NCBI GenBank assembly: GCA_964634605.1
Contig: CAZWLJ010000025.1
Location: 1-45,288 of the forward strand
DNA: 45,288 bases
Origin: UPXZ01 sp964634605
GTDB lineage: Bacteria > Bacteroidota > Bacteroidia > Bacteroidales > Paludibacteraceae
Direction: 5' to 3'
Below, one piece after another: positions 17,136-26,502 of this stretch. The position numbers and the translations under genes are program-made. The notes under the pieces were generated by a model. It had not been told where the DNA came from. It ran no database searches and saw only the letters and a list, made by a program, of their open reading frames with translations. The stretch's first letter is position 1. Every line of letters starts with the position of its first letter.

Positions 17136-19985
17136 TTATTCCCAATCCGAAACCGGTGGACATGTGCACACGAGGTTTCGGTCGCCAAAGGCATTGTCCA
17201 CACGGGCTACATTTACCCAGAATTTATTTTCCGCTACCCAGGGTGCCGGATAAGCAGCTTTTTCACGCGAATATGGATGTGTCCATTCGCCTGAAACAAT
17301 GGTGTACTCAGGATGCGGAGCGTTGGTCAGAACATTATCAGCCTTATCAGCTTCGCCGTTTTCAATTTCTTTTATTTCTTCGAAAATCTGAAGCATGGCA
17401 TCTGTAAAATGATCAAGTTCGGCTTTCGATTCACTTTCAGTAGGTTCAATCATCAGCGTTCCGTGTACCGGAAAAGAAAGTGTGGGCGCATGAAATCCGT
17501 AATCCATCAGGCGTTTTGCTATATCGGTTTCGGTAATTCCCGAAGTGGCCTTAAAATTACGGCATTCCAGTATCAGCTCATGCCCTACCGTTCCATTTTC
17601 TCCGGTATAAACAATTCCGTAAGAATTTTTTAGTAATGCAGCCATGTAATTTGCATTCAAAATGGCATAACGTGTTGATTCCGTCAGACCTTCAGCGCCA
17701 AGCATCCGGATGTATCCATAAGTTATAGGCAACACTCCCGCGCTTCCGTAAGGAGCAGCGGCAACGGTATTTTTCCCGCAATTTTTATCCGGCAGGAACG
17801 GAGCAAGATGTGCAGCCACACAGATGGGGCCCACACCCGGACCGCCTCCGCCGTGAGGAATAGCAAAAGTTTTGTGGAGGTTCAGGTGGCAAACATCTGC
17901 ACCGATGGTTCCGGGATTGGTCAGTCCTACCTGAGCATTCATATTGGCACCATCCATATACACCTGACCGCCATTAGCATGAATAATTTCGCACATTTCC
18001 TTAATTGAATTTTCAAAAATTCCGTGTGTCGAAGGATAGGTAATCATGCAACCAAGCAACGTATCTTTGTTTTGTTCGGCTTTTGCTTTCCAGTCGGCAA
18101 GATCGGTATTTCCCCCCTCGTCACATTTAACCACCACAATATTCAGCCCTGCCTGGGCAGCTGAAGCAGGATTGGTGCCATGAGCAGAAGCAGGAATTAA
18201 AACCGTTTTACGCTGATTCTCTCCTTTCGCTTCGAGGTAAGATTTTATAGTAATCAATCCCGCGAATTCACCGGAAGCACCTGAATTGGGCTGCAAACTG
18301 CAAGCTGCAAAACCGGTGATCACCGAAAGAAAATCTTCAAGTTCTTCAATCAGTGTATTATAACCTTCGGTTTGGTCAGCCGGTGCCAGCGGATGAATTT
18401 TTCCGAAAGCAGCATTGCTAAGCGGCAACATTTCAGCAGCCGCATTCAACTTCATGGTACATGAGCCGAGCGAAATCATCGAATGAGTGAGCGAAATATC
18501 ACGCCGTTCCAGTTTTTTGATGTAACGCATCATTTCGGTTTCGGTATGATAACGGTTGAAAACCTCAGCTGTGAGATATGCAGATTTGCGTTCGAATGCT
18601 TCATCGAACGATTGCAGAGCTTCAAAATCGCTTTCGGAAGCATAAACGGGTGAATTTCCGGCTGCTGTTGCAAAAATATCGATCAACCGGTTTACATCGT
18701 CAATATCGGTGGTTTCGTTTATGCTCACTCCTATCTGCCCGGATGCAAAATAGTGGAAATTTACTTCATTTTCGAGTGCTGCAGCACGGAAATTTTCAAC
18801 ATTAACACCTTCAGGCAATGTAATTTTCAGCGTATCGAAGAAGTTTTCGTTTTCCTGGCTGTAACCATACACCGGAAGTAATTCGTTGATATAAGTTGCT
18901 ATGGCATGTACTCGGGAAGCAATTTCCTTCACACCTTCAGCTCCGTGGTACACGGTGTACATGCCAGCCATTGTTGCGAGCAATGCCTGTGCCGTACAGA
19001 TATTTGAAGTAGCTTTTTCACGTTTTATATGTTGCTCACGGGTTTGCAGTGCCATTCGGAAAGCCAGTTTACCATTGACATCTTTACTTATCCCAATGAT
19101 ACGGCCGGGTATGTCGCGTTTAAATTCATCCCGAGTGGCAAAATAGGCTGCTGAAGGTCCGCCGTAGAACATGGGAATTCCCCAGCGTTGCGTTGAACCG
19201 AAAACAATATCAGCTCCCCATTCGCCCGGAGGAGTCAGCAAAGCCAGACTCAAAATGTCAGCAGCCACAGCCACTTTACAACCCGATGTGTGAGCACTTT
19301 CAACAAAGTCTGCATAATTTTCGATATTGCCATTGCTGTCAGGATATTGTAAAACGGCACCAAAATGTTTCCCATCAAAATTCAGTGTACTGAAATCACC
19401 TGTTTCCAAAACAATTCCCTGAGCTTTTGCTCTTGTACGAATGACGGCAAGTGTTTGCGGAAAAATATTTTCATCCACAAAAAGAGTGTTAATTCCTGCC
19501 TTTACCTGCTCCCTGTTACGCAGATTGAACATCATGGTCATGGCTTCGGCAGCAGCGGTAGCTTCATCGAGCAGCGATGCATTAGCCAGCGGCATTCCTG
19601 TAAAATCACATACGGCAGTCTGAAAATTGAGCAGAGCTTCGAGTCGTCCCTGCGAAATTTCGGCCTGATAAGGAGTGTATGAAGTGTACCAGGATGGATT
19701 TTCGAAAATATTGCGCTGGATAACAGCCGGAGTTTCAGTATCGTGCCAGCCCTGACCGATATAAGTGGTAAAGATTTTATTGGCTGAAGCAATGGATGCA
19801 ATATGATTTGAATACTGATGCTCAGAGAGTGCATCAGGTAATTCGAGTGTTTTACCGAGACGGATATTGCCGGGGATTGTCAGATCAATCAGCTCTTCGA
19901 GCGAACTGATGCCAATTGCCTGAAGCATTGCTGCTTCATCTTCTTTTGAAACACCGATATGGCGGCTTCTGAATAGGTTTTTCAT
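17136..19985 (-). CDS. gcvP: Glycine dehydrogenase (decarboxylating), P-protein
   Basis: The pyridoxal-phosphate P-protein of the glycine cleavage system, which decarboxylates glycine and loads the aminomethyl group onto the lipoyl arm of GcvH, feeding one-carbon units to tetrahydrofolate. At 949 residues it is the single-chain type containing both halves. The PLP lysine is K705 in LHKTFAIPHGGGGPG; the glycine-rich loop follows directly. N-terminal RSRHIG and the later SLGSCTMKLN segment are family hallmarks. gcvH and gcvT are not in the window, so the system is split in this genome. A -7 like element (plus 20014-20021) lies about 30 bases upstream. Confidence 0.97.
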   Translation of the reverse strand: MKNLFRSRHIGVSKEDEAAMLQAIGISSLEELIDLTIPGNIRLGKTLELPDALSEHQYSNHIASIASANKIFTTYIGQGWHDTETPAVIQRNIFENPSWYTSYTPYQAEISQGRLEALLNFQTAVCDFTGMPLANASLLDEATAAAEAMTMMFNLRNREQVKAGINTLFVDENIFPQTLAVIRTRAKAQGIVLETGDFSTLNFDGKHFGAVLQYPDSNGNIENYADFVESAHTSGCKVAVAADILSLALLTPPGEWGADIVFGSTQRWGIPMFYGGPSAAYFATRDEFKRDIPGRIIGISKDVNGKLAFRMALQTREQHIKREKATSNICTAQALLATMAGMYTVYHGAEGVKEIASRVHAIATYINELLPVYGYSQENENFFDTLKITLPEGVNVENFRAAALENEVNFHYFASGQIGVSINETTDIDDVNRLIDIFATAAGNSPVYASESDFEALQSFDEAFERKSAYLTAEVFNRYHTETEMMRYIKKLERRDISLTHSMISLGSCTMKLNAAAEMLPLSNAAFGKIHPLAPADQTEGYNTLIEELEDFLSVITGFAACSLQPNSGASGEFAGLITIKSYLEAKGENQRKTVLIPASAHGTNPASAAQAGLNIVVVKCDEGGNTDLADWKAKAEQNKDTLLGCMITYPSTHGIFENSIKEMCEIIHANGGQVYMDGANMNAQVGLTNPGTIGADVCHLNLHKTFAIPHGGGGPGVGPICVAAHLAPFLPDKNCGKNTVAAAPYGSAGVLPITYGYIRMLGAEGLTESTRYAILNANYMAALLKNSYGIVYTGENGTVGHELILECRNFKATSGITETDIAKRLMDYGFHAPTLSFPVHGTLMIEPTESESKAELDHFTDAMLQIFEEIKEIENGEADKADNVLTNAPHPEYTIVSGEWTHPYSREKAAYPAPWVAENKFWVNVARVDNAFGDRNLVCTCPPVSDWE

Positions 19986-20013
19986 GTTTATGAGTTGTTT
20001 TTATTTCATTCCT

Positions 20014-20021
20014 CAAAATTA
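20014..20021 (-). promoter_or_regulatory. Likely gcvP -7 element (TAATTTTG)
   Basis: The minus strand reads TAATTTTG, a match to TAnnTTTG, about 29 bases upstream of the gcvP start. No convincing -33 element is present at the usual 19-21 base spacing, so this is a motif-based suggestion only. Confidence 0.35.
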
Positions 20022-20380
20022 CTTATTTTCTGCCTGATTAAAAATAAAATCCTGTGAAAAGTTTTTAACAGTTTCTGATTCTTAACAGCATTAATCGCTT
20101 CGATATTAAAATTTCTTCATTTCTGATAGTTTTTCTTTCATCGAACTTTCAGTTTAACAAAACAGATTACAATATTCGATTATTTTGAAATCGCATTACC
20201 GTTCTTCTTTTAGTACTCACCGGTTTATTCTGTCTTCCTTTGTTCATCCGAAAGATTGTAAACTGAATAAACTTATAAATCCCGGCTAATAATTCTTTAT
20301 GATTTAAGTGTAACTTTATTTGTGTGTTGTTTTCCGTTTATCTATGTGTTGTTCTGTTTTCATCTTCTCAAAAAAGTACA

Positions 20381-20419
20381 AAAAAAACCTGACAGATACC
20401 TTTCGGTCTGTCAGGTTTT
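20381..20419 (-). terminator. Terminator after ppdK
   Basis: AAAACCTGACAGA (20384-20396) pairs with TCTGTCAGGTTTT (20407-20419) in a perfect 13-bp stem with a 10-base loop. On the minus strand the stem runs into a T tract (plus A run 20381-20387), which fits a terminator for ppdK. Confidence 0.88.
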
Positions 20420-20442
20420 ATATTTAATATTCGGAATGCCGA

Positions 20443-23166
20443 TTATCCTTTGATAGCTGCCTGTGCTGCTGCCAGACGCGCAATAGGAACACGGAAAGGA
20501 GAACAACTTACATAATTAAGACCTGCACGGTGGCAGAATTCAACTGATGAAGGTTCGCCACCATGTTCGCCGCAAATACCAACTTTGAGGTTTGGTTTAG
20601 TCTGACGGCCTTTTTCAACACCCATTTCAACGAGTTTACCCACACCATTCTGATCAATTGCAGTAAACGGATCCACCTTGAAAATACCTTTTTTCAGATA
20701 ATCGGGGAGGAATTTACCGGCGTCGTCGCGCGAGAAACCAAGTGTCATCTGGGTTAAGTCATTCGTACCAAAGGAGAAGAATTCGGCTTCTTCGGCAATA
20801 TGATCAGCAGTAAGTGCAGCACGCGGAATTTCAATCATTGTACCAATCTGGTAATCAATGCGGTCACCTTTTTCGGCAAATACTTTTTCGGCAGTTGCTC
20901 TGATTACATCGGCCTGATTTTTCAGTTCGGCAACAGTACCCACGAGCGGAACCATAATTTCAGGACGTGCATCAACACCTTTCGCCTTGAGGTTGAGAGC
21001 AGCTTCGATAATGGCTCTTGCCTGCATCTCAGTAATTTCAGGATAAGTAATACCTAAACGGCAGCCACGATGTCCGAGCATCGGATTAAACTCTTCGAGT
21101 TCGTTTACTTTTTGTTTAACAGCTTCGATGGAAATACCCATTTCTTCGGCAAGCACTTTCTGCATTTCCTGCTGATGAGGAACAAATTCATGCAAAGGCG
21201 GATCGAGGAGGCGGATGGTAACACCGTATCCGGCCATCGCTTCGAGAATACCTTCGAAGTCTGCTCTCTGGTATGGAAGTAATTTTTCGAGGGCTTTTGT
21301 GCGTCCGGCAGTATTTGATGACAGAATCATTTCGCGCATAGCCTTGATACGTGCACCTTCGAAGAACATGTGTTCTGTACGGCAAAGTCCGATACCTTTA
21401 GCTCCAAAACTTCTTGCGCGCTGAGCATCATCCGGTGTGTCAGCATTAGTACGAACGCTCATGCGGGTATATTTTTCGGCAATTTCCATCAGTTCGGCAA
21501 AGTCTGCATCCAGTTCAGCTTCTTTTGTCTGTACCTGGCCCAGATAGATATCGCCTGTAGAACCGTTGAGTGAGATATAATCGCCTTCTTTGATTACCAG
21601 TTCATCAACAATCATTTGTTTGTTTACATAATCAATTTTCAGTGTTCCGGCACCCGAAACGCAGCATTTACCCATACCGCGTGCAACAACAGCAGCGTGT
21701 GAAGTCATACCACCACGGGCTGTAAGAATACCTTCGGCAGCAGCCATACCGGCAAGGTCTTCGGGAGAAGTTTCAACACGTACCATGATTACTTTTTCCT
21801 TGCGTTCAGCCCATTCGGCAGCATCATCGGCATTAAATACGACACGACCTGTTGCAGCTCCCGGCGAAGCAGCCAGTCCTTTTGCAATCACTTTTGCACT
21901 TTTCAAAGCAGCCTTATCAAATATCGGGTGGAGTAATTCATCCAGTTTAATCGGATCAACACGCAGCAAAGCTGTTTTTTCGTCAATCATTCCCTGATGC
22001 AGCATATCGATGGCTATTTTTACCATAGCAGCACCGGTACGTTTACCGTTGCGGGTCTGGAGGAACCAGAGTTTACCTTCCTGTACAGTAAATTCCATGT
22101 CCTGCATATCTCTGTAGTGATTTTCGAGTTTGGTTTGCAAAGCATCGAGTTCAGCATAAATTTCGGGCATGGCTTCTTCCATCGAAGGATATTTTGCCTG
22201 ACGTTCTTCTTCAGAAACTCCGGTGAGTTCAGCCCAGCGCATTGAGCCGATTTTGGTGATTTGCTGAGGTGTGCGGATGCCGGCGACGACGTCTTCGCCC
22301 TGAGCATTTATCAGGTATTCGCCGATAAACTGGTCTTCGCCTGTTGCAGCATCGCGGCTGAAGCAAACGCCTGTAGCAGATGTTTCGCCCATATTTCCGA
22401 ACACCATTGCCTGTACGTTAACGGCAGTACCCCATTCAGCAGGTATATTTTCCATCTGACGGTAAAGAATAGCGCGGTCGTTCATCCACGAATCAAAAAC
22501 AGAGCAGATAGCTCCCCAGAGCTGTTCATAAGCCGATTCGGGGAAATCGTGACCGGTTTGCTTTTTCACGGCAGCCTTGAAACGGGCAACCATTTCCTTC
22601 AAATCGTCCACCGAAAGTTCGGTATCAAGATGAACTCCTTTTTCTTCCTTAATTTCTTCGATTATGAGTTCAAAGGGATCGTGATCGTTTTTGTTAGCAG
22701 GCTTCATTCCGAGTACAACATCTCCGTACATCTGTACAAAGCGACGATAAGAATCCCAAACAAAACGCGGATTACCGGTTTTTCGGGTCATGCCTTCCAC
22801 AACACTGTCGTTCAGACCAAGGTTCAGAATGGTATCCATCATACCTGGCATGGAAGCACGGGCACCCGAACGAACTGATACGAGTAAAGGATTTTCGATA
22901 TCACCGAATTTGGATTTCATCAGGACTTCTACTCCGGCAATAGCTGTTTCAACTTCAGGTTTCAACAGTTCTACAACCTTTTCTTTTCCCAATGCGTAGT
23001 ATTCCGTACAAACATCTGTAGTAATTGTAAATCCCGGAGGTACAGGCACACCAATTAAATTCATTTCTGCAAGGTTTGCACCTTTACCACCAAGCAGATT
23101 TTTCATTTCTGCTTTCCCTTCGGCATTTCCGTTACCGAAGGTGTAAACTCTTTTTACGTTGTTCAT
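20443..23166 (-). CDS. ppdK: Pyruvate, phosphate dikinase
   Basis: A cytoplasmic enzyme of 907 residues interconverting pyruvate, ATP and phosphate with phosphoenolpyruvate, AMP and pyrophosphate, used in anaerobes for glycolysis or gluconeogenesis. The N-terminal ATP-grasp domain opens with LLGGKGANLAEM. The swivelling domain carries the phospho-accepting histidine H490 in GGMTSHAAVVARG. The C-terminal PEP/pyruvate barrel contains the FGTNDLTQM segment and the catalytic cysteine C865 in ICGEHGGEPSS. All are intact. The gene is monocistronic: it has its own terminator and a -7 element TATCTTTG about 104 bases upstream of the start (plus 23270-23277). Confidence 0.97.
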   Translation of the reverse strand: MNNVKRVYTFGNGNAEGKAEMKNLLGGKGANLAEMNLIGVPVPPGFTITTDVCTEYYALGKEKVVELLKPEVETAIAGVEVLMKSKFGDIENPLLVSVRSGARASMPGMMDTILNLGLNDSVVEGMTRKTGNPRFVWDSYRRFVQMYGDVVLGMKPANKNDHDPFELIIEEIKEEKGVHLDTELSVDDLKEMVARFKAAVKKQTGHDFPESAYEQLWGAICSVFDSWMNDRAILYRQMENIPAEWGTAVNVQAMVFGNMGETSATGVCFSRDAATGEDQFIGEYLINAQGEDVVAGIRTPQQITKIGSMRWAELTGVSEEERQAKYPSMEEAMPEIYAELDALQTKLENHYRDMQDMEFTVQEGKLWFLQTRNGKRTGAAMVKIAIDMLHQGMIDEKTALLRVDPIKLDELLHPIFDKAALKSAKVIAKGLAASPGAATGRVVFNADDAAEWAERKEKVIMVRVETSPEDLAGMAAAEGILTARGGMTSHAAVVARGMGKCCVSGAGTLKIDYVNKQMIVDELVIKEGDYISLNGSTGDIYLGQVQTKEAELDADFAELMEIAEKYTRMSVRTNADTPDDAQRARSFGAKGIGLCRTEHMFFEGARIKAMREMILSSNTAGRTKALEKLLPYQRADFEGILEAMAGYGVTIRLLDPPLHEFVPHQQEMQKVLAEEMGISIEAVKQKVNELEEFNPMLGHRGCRLGITYPEITEMQARAIIEAALNLKAKGVDARPEIMVPLVGTVAELKNQADVIRATAEKVFAEKGDRIDYQIGTMIEIPRAALTADHIAEEAEFFSFGTNDLTQMTLGFSRDDAGKFLPDYLKKGIFKVDPFTAIDQNGVGKLVEMGVEKGRQTKPNLKVGICGEHGGEPSSVEFCHRAGLNYVSCSPFRVPIARLAAAQAAIKG

Positions 23167-23269
23167 AAATTTATTTATTGTTTTTAGATAATATTCTGAA
23201 GTTAATAAACAATATGATTAAGCTGTTAAGATTTAATTATCAAATTATTAATCATTTATAAATAGCTTA

Positions 23270-23277
23270 CAAAGATA
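23270..23277 (-). promoter_or_regulatory. Likely ppdK -7 element (TATCTTTG)
   Basis: The minus strand reads TATCTTTG, a full match to TAnnTTTG. No good -33 element lies at standard spacing. The leader to the ppdK start would be about 95 bases. The 272 bases between ppdK and uvrA contain no credible gene; a 64-residue open frame here is low-complexity and is not called. Confidence 0.45.
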
Positions 23278-23438
23278 ATTTATTTATTTAATTTTAAAAA
23301 ATCCTGTAATAAAATGCGTATGGATTTCTGCATTTTTATTTGTTTTTTTTTCACGGATATCCGACGAAAACCTAAAAAACTCCCTCTGATTTATACAGAA
23401 CGAATGTTGCACTGTTTGTAGCAGTTTGATGTGAAGTT

Positions 23439-26246
23439 CTAAACTTTTCCTTTCAGAAATTTCCCTGTATAGGAACATTCACACCCGACAAGTTGTTCAG
23501 GTGTTCCTTCAAATATAATATTTCCGCCCAATTCGCCACCTTCGGGTCCGATATCGATTATATGATCGGCGCATTTTATCACTTCAGGATTATGCTCGAT
23601 AATAATAACGGTATGACCTTTTGAGATCAGCGCATCGAGTGCTTTGAGCAGAGTCTTAATATCGTGGAAATGAAGTCCTGTGGTAGGTTCATCAAACACA
23701 AAGATAGTCGGTTCGTGTTTTTCGTTTGCCAGGAAAGATGCCAGTTTCACGCGCTGGCTTTCGCCTCCCGATAGTGTGCTTGAGGATTGTCCGAGTTTCA
23801 CATACCCGATTCCGACATCCTGCAAAGGCTTAAGCCGCTTTACTATTCGTTTTTCGGTGTTTCCGGTTCCTTCGGAGAAAAATTCGATAGCCTGATTCAC
23901 CGTCATATCCAACACTTCGTAAATATTTTTACCGCGGTAGTTTACTTCCAGAATATCGGATTTAAACCGTTTGCCGTGACAGTGATCGCACTCCAGGACC
24001 AAATCGGCCATAAATTGCATTTCTACCGTTACAGTACCCTCGCCCTGACATTCCTCGCATCGTCCACCCGGAGTATTGAAAGAGAAAAAAGAGGCTGCAT
24101 AGCCCATTTGTTTTGAAAGTTGCTGATCGGAGAATAGTTTTCGGATTTCGTCGTATGCTTTGATATAAGTAACCGGATTGGAGCGTGTGGAGCGTCCGAT
24201 GGGATTCTGATCCACAAATTCAATATCCTTTGCGAGATGCATGCTGCCTCTGAGCGAACCGAATTGTCCGGTTTTTTCGGCTACACCTCCGTAGTATTTT
24301 TTCAGAGCAGAATAAAACACATTCTTCACGAGCGAAGACTTTCCGGAACCGCTAACACCAGTCACAACGGTGATTACAGAAAGGGGAAACTTTACATCGA
24401 TGCCTTTCAGGTTGTTTTCACGTGCGCCAAGCACCTCGATGTAATTATTCCATTTCCGACGGTGTACCGGTATATCAATTTTTTCCTGATGAAGCAAGTA
24501 CTTCAGGGTAAAGGAGTTGGACGTTTCATCTGTTTCGGTGCCAGGTGTGAGTTTATCCGGATTCCCGCGGAAAACCACGTTACCTCCGGCTCGTCCGGCT
24601 CCCGGGCCAATGTCAATGATGTAATCGGCTGCCCTCATGATTTCTTCGTCATGCTCTACAACAACGACTGTATTTCCGATATCACGCAGTTGTTTTAATA
24701 CTCCGATAAGCAGGTGTGTATCGCGCGGGTGGAGCCCGATGGATGGTTCGTCAAGAATATAAAGTGATCCCACCAAACTACTCCCGAGCGAGGTTGCCAG
24801 ATTGATACGCTGGCTTTCACCTCCCGAAAGCGTGTTGGACAACCTGTTGAGGGTAAGGTAGCCAAGTCCGACATTGAGCAGAAACTTAATCCTGTTTTTT
24901 ATTTCTACCAAAAGCCTTTGTGCTGCAAGTTCGTCATGCTGGTCAAGCCTGATATTCTCAAAAAACTCATTTAACTGCGAAACAGGCATCTGAACTAATT
25001 CAGTAATGGATTTCCCGAAGACTTTCACATAAGTTGCTTCTTTTTTCAGCCGTGTACCCCTGCATTCAGGGCATATTGTTTTGCCGCGAAAACGTGCAAG
25101 CATAACGCGGTACTGAATTTTATACTGATTGGCTTGTAAAAAGTTGAAAAAATCATTCAATCCCCTGAAATATTCGTTTCCGGTCCAGATAGTCTGACGC
25201 TGTTCGTCGGTAAATTCGAAAAAAGGCTTATGAATAGGGAAATTGAATTGTTCAGCATGCTGTATCAGATCTCTTTTCCACTCGCTCATCACTTCGCCAC
25301 GCCAGCATACCACGGCATCCTGATAGACTGATAGCGATTTGTCAGGTACAACCAGGTCTTCGTCGATGCCGATGACTTTTCCAAAACCTTCGCAAACCGG
25401 ACACGCTCCGAGCGGATTGTTGAAACTGAACATGTGTTCGTTGGGGAGTTCAAAGTTTATTCCGTCAGCTTCGAAAGCTTTTGAGAAATTACACATTTTT
25501 GTCCCCTGTTCAGTAATTATCTGTAAAGCACACACACCCTTTCCTTCCAGAAAAGCAGTTTCAACAGAGTCAGTCAGCCGGCTAATGCCCGGAATGCTTC
25601 TGTCAACACTTAACCGGTCGATAAGCAGGTAAATATTATCTTTTACTTTCAGCCTGGCGGTATCCGGAAGAAGTTCGTCAATCCGAAAGACTTGATTTCC
25701 AATAACCATACGGCTGTATCCGTTCTGTAAAAAAAGATTCAGTCTTTCGGATGCAGATACTCCTTTCACATGTTTGACGGGAGCAAGTACCATGAGTTTT
25801 GTTTCGTCGGGATAGTCCAGAACCGCCTGCACCACATCTTCTGTCTCGTGTTTTTTCACCTCTACGCCCGAAACGGGTGAATAGGTCTTACCGATTCGGG
25901 CATAAAGCAGTTTCAGATAGTCGTAAATTTCGGTTGAAGTGCCTACTGTAGAACGCGGATTGCGTGTGTTTACCTTTTGCTCGATGGCAATGGCGGGAGG
26001 AATTCCCCTGATAAAGTCGACTTCGGGTTTTGACATCCGGCCGAGAAACTGGCGTGCATAAGATGAAAGACTTTCTACATACCTACGCTGCCCTTCGGCA
26101 TACAGGGTATCAAAGGCAAGTGAAGATTTCCCGGAGCCAGACAAACCGGTGATGACTACCAGTTTGTTGCGGGGTATTTCCAAATCGATATTCTTCAGGT
26201 TGTGAACCCTTGCCCCTTTTATCGTAATATTTCCCTGTTTAGGCAT
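23439..26246 (-). CDS. uvrA: Excinuclease ABC subunit A
   Basis: UvrA is the damage-recognition ATPase of nucleotide excision repair and acts as a dimer with UvrB. The product is 935 residues with two ABC modules: the first Walker A is GLSGSGKSS near residue 36, the second GVSGSGKSS in the C-terminal half, each with an LSGGESQR signature. The zinc fingers are visible, including CEECQGEG with CDHCHGKR. The start is set at 26246 (MPKQGNITIKGARVHNLKN); the open frame extends upstream to 26351, but that part contains the gene's own promoter and is not conserved. It diverges from the TerC gene. Confidence 0.97.
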   Translation of the reverse strand: MPKQGNITIKGARVHNLKNIDLEIPRNKLVVITGLSGSGKSSLAFDTLYAEGQRRYVESLSSYARQFLGRMSKPEVDFIRGIPPAIAIEQKVNTRNPRSTVGTSTEIYDYLKLLYARIGKTYSPVSGVEVKKHETEDVVQAVLDYPDETKLMVLAPVKHVKGVSASERLNLFLQNGYSRMVIGNQVFRIDELLPDTARLKVKDNIYLLIDRLSVDRSIPGISRLTDSVETAFLEGKGVCALQIITEQGTKMCNFSKAFEADGINFELPNEHMFSFNNPLGACPVCEGFGKVIGIDEDLVVPDKSLSVYQDAVVCWRGEVMSEWKRDLIQHAEQFNFPIHKPFFEFTDEQRQTIWTGNEYFRGLNDFFNFLQANQYKIQYRVMLARFRGKTICPECRGTRLKKEATYVKVFGKSITELVQMPVSQLNEFFENIRLDQHDELAAQRLLVEIKNRIKFLLNVGLGYLTLNRLSNTLSGGESQRINLATSLGSSLVGSLYILDEPSIGLHPRDTHLLIGVLKQLRDIGNTVVVVEHDEEIMRAADYIIDIGPGAGRAGGNVVFRGNPDKLTPGTETDETSNSFTLKYLLHQEKIDIPVHRRKWNNYIEVLGARENNLKGIDVKFPLSVITVVTGVSGSGKSSLVKNVFYSALKKYYGGVAEKTGQFGSLRGSMHLAKDIEFVDQNPIGRSTRSNPVTYIKAYDEIRKLFSDQQLSKQMGYAASFFSFNTPGGRCEECQGEGTVTVEMQFMADLVLECDHCHGKRFKSDILEVNYRGKNIYEVLDMTVNQAIEFFSEGTGNTEKRIVKRLKPLQDVGIGYVKLGQSSSTLSGGESQRVKLASFLANEKHEPTIFVFDEPTTGLHFHDIKTLLKALDALISKGHTVIIIEHNPEVIKCADHIIDIGPEGGELGGNIIFEGTPEQLVGCECSYTGKFLKGKV

Positions 26247-26275
26247 CCTTATCCTTTGGTTGAAAAATGAGTTTG

Positions 26276-26307
26276 CAAAGGTACAAATTTTCGCCCGCTC
26301 CGACAAT
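26276..26307 (-). promoter_or_regulatory. uvrA promoter
   Basis: On the minus strand ATTG (26307 to 26304) lies 20 bases upstream of TACCTTTG (26283 to 26276), a strong match to the Bacteroidota pattern. It sits inside the upstream extension of the uvrA open frame, which decides the start at 26246 and leaves a leader of about 25 bases. No LexA-like site was recognised. Confidence 0.7.
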
Positions 26308-26404
26308 AATCTTACTGATCCATACTGATTTATTATCACAATATCACCCATTATTCCACTATCATCTGAAAATATACATTGAGTTGAAAAAACTTGACTT
26401 TTAT

Positions 26405-26435
26405 TTTCAGTCTCAAAATTAAAGTAGTACTTTTG
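26405..26435 (+). promoter_or_regulatory. Likely promoter of the TerC gene
   Basis: TACTTTTG (26428-26435) matches TAnnTTTG; TTTC at 26405-26408, 19 bases upstream, is a partial -33 match. Start of transcription would be near 26442, about 60 bases before the gene. It may serve TerC and DUF368 together, which are 11 bases apart. Confidence 0.5.
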
Positions 26436-26502
26436 CAGGGATTTTTTTCGTATTTTTTTAAACTTATTTTTAGTATTTCATTTCCTTAAATTATTATCGC
26501 AC

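Larger units (their letters stand above)
19986..20442 (-). other. Intergenic region between ppdK and gcvP
   Basis: These 457 bases carry no credible gene. On the minus strand they contain the ppdK terminator (20381-20419) and, near the left edge, the gcvP -7 element. The AT-rich middle (about 20040-20380) shows nothing I can name. I looked for a glycine riboswitch before gcvP and did not find one; with the proposed start the leader would be only about 20-25 bases. Confidence 0.6.

Noticed and set aside
19986..20442. Glycine riboswitch upstream of gcvP
   Set aside because: No paired aptamer-like stems or conserved purine-rich core were seen, and the probable leader is too short.
22261..22878. 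A 205-residue plus-strand frame inside ppdK
   Set aside because: Antisense shadow of a well-supported gene without any domain signal.
23284..23478. A 64-residue minus-strand frame between ppdK and uvrA
   Set aside because: It overlaps the uvrA 3' end, is low in complexity and has no homologous features.
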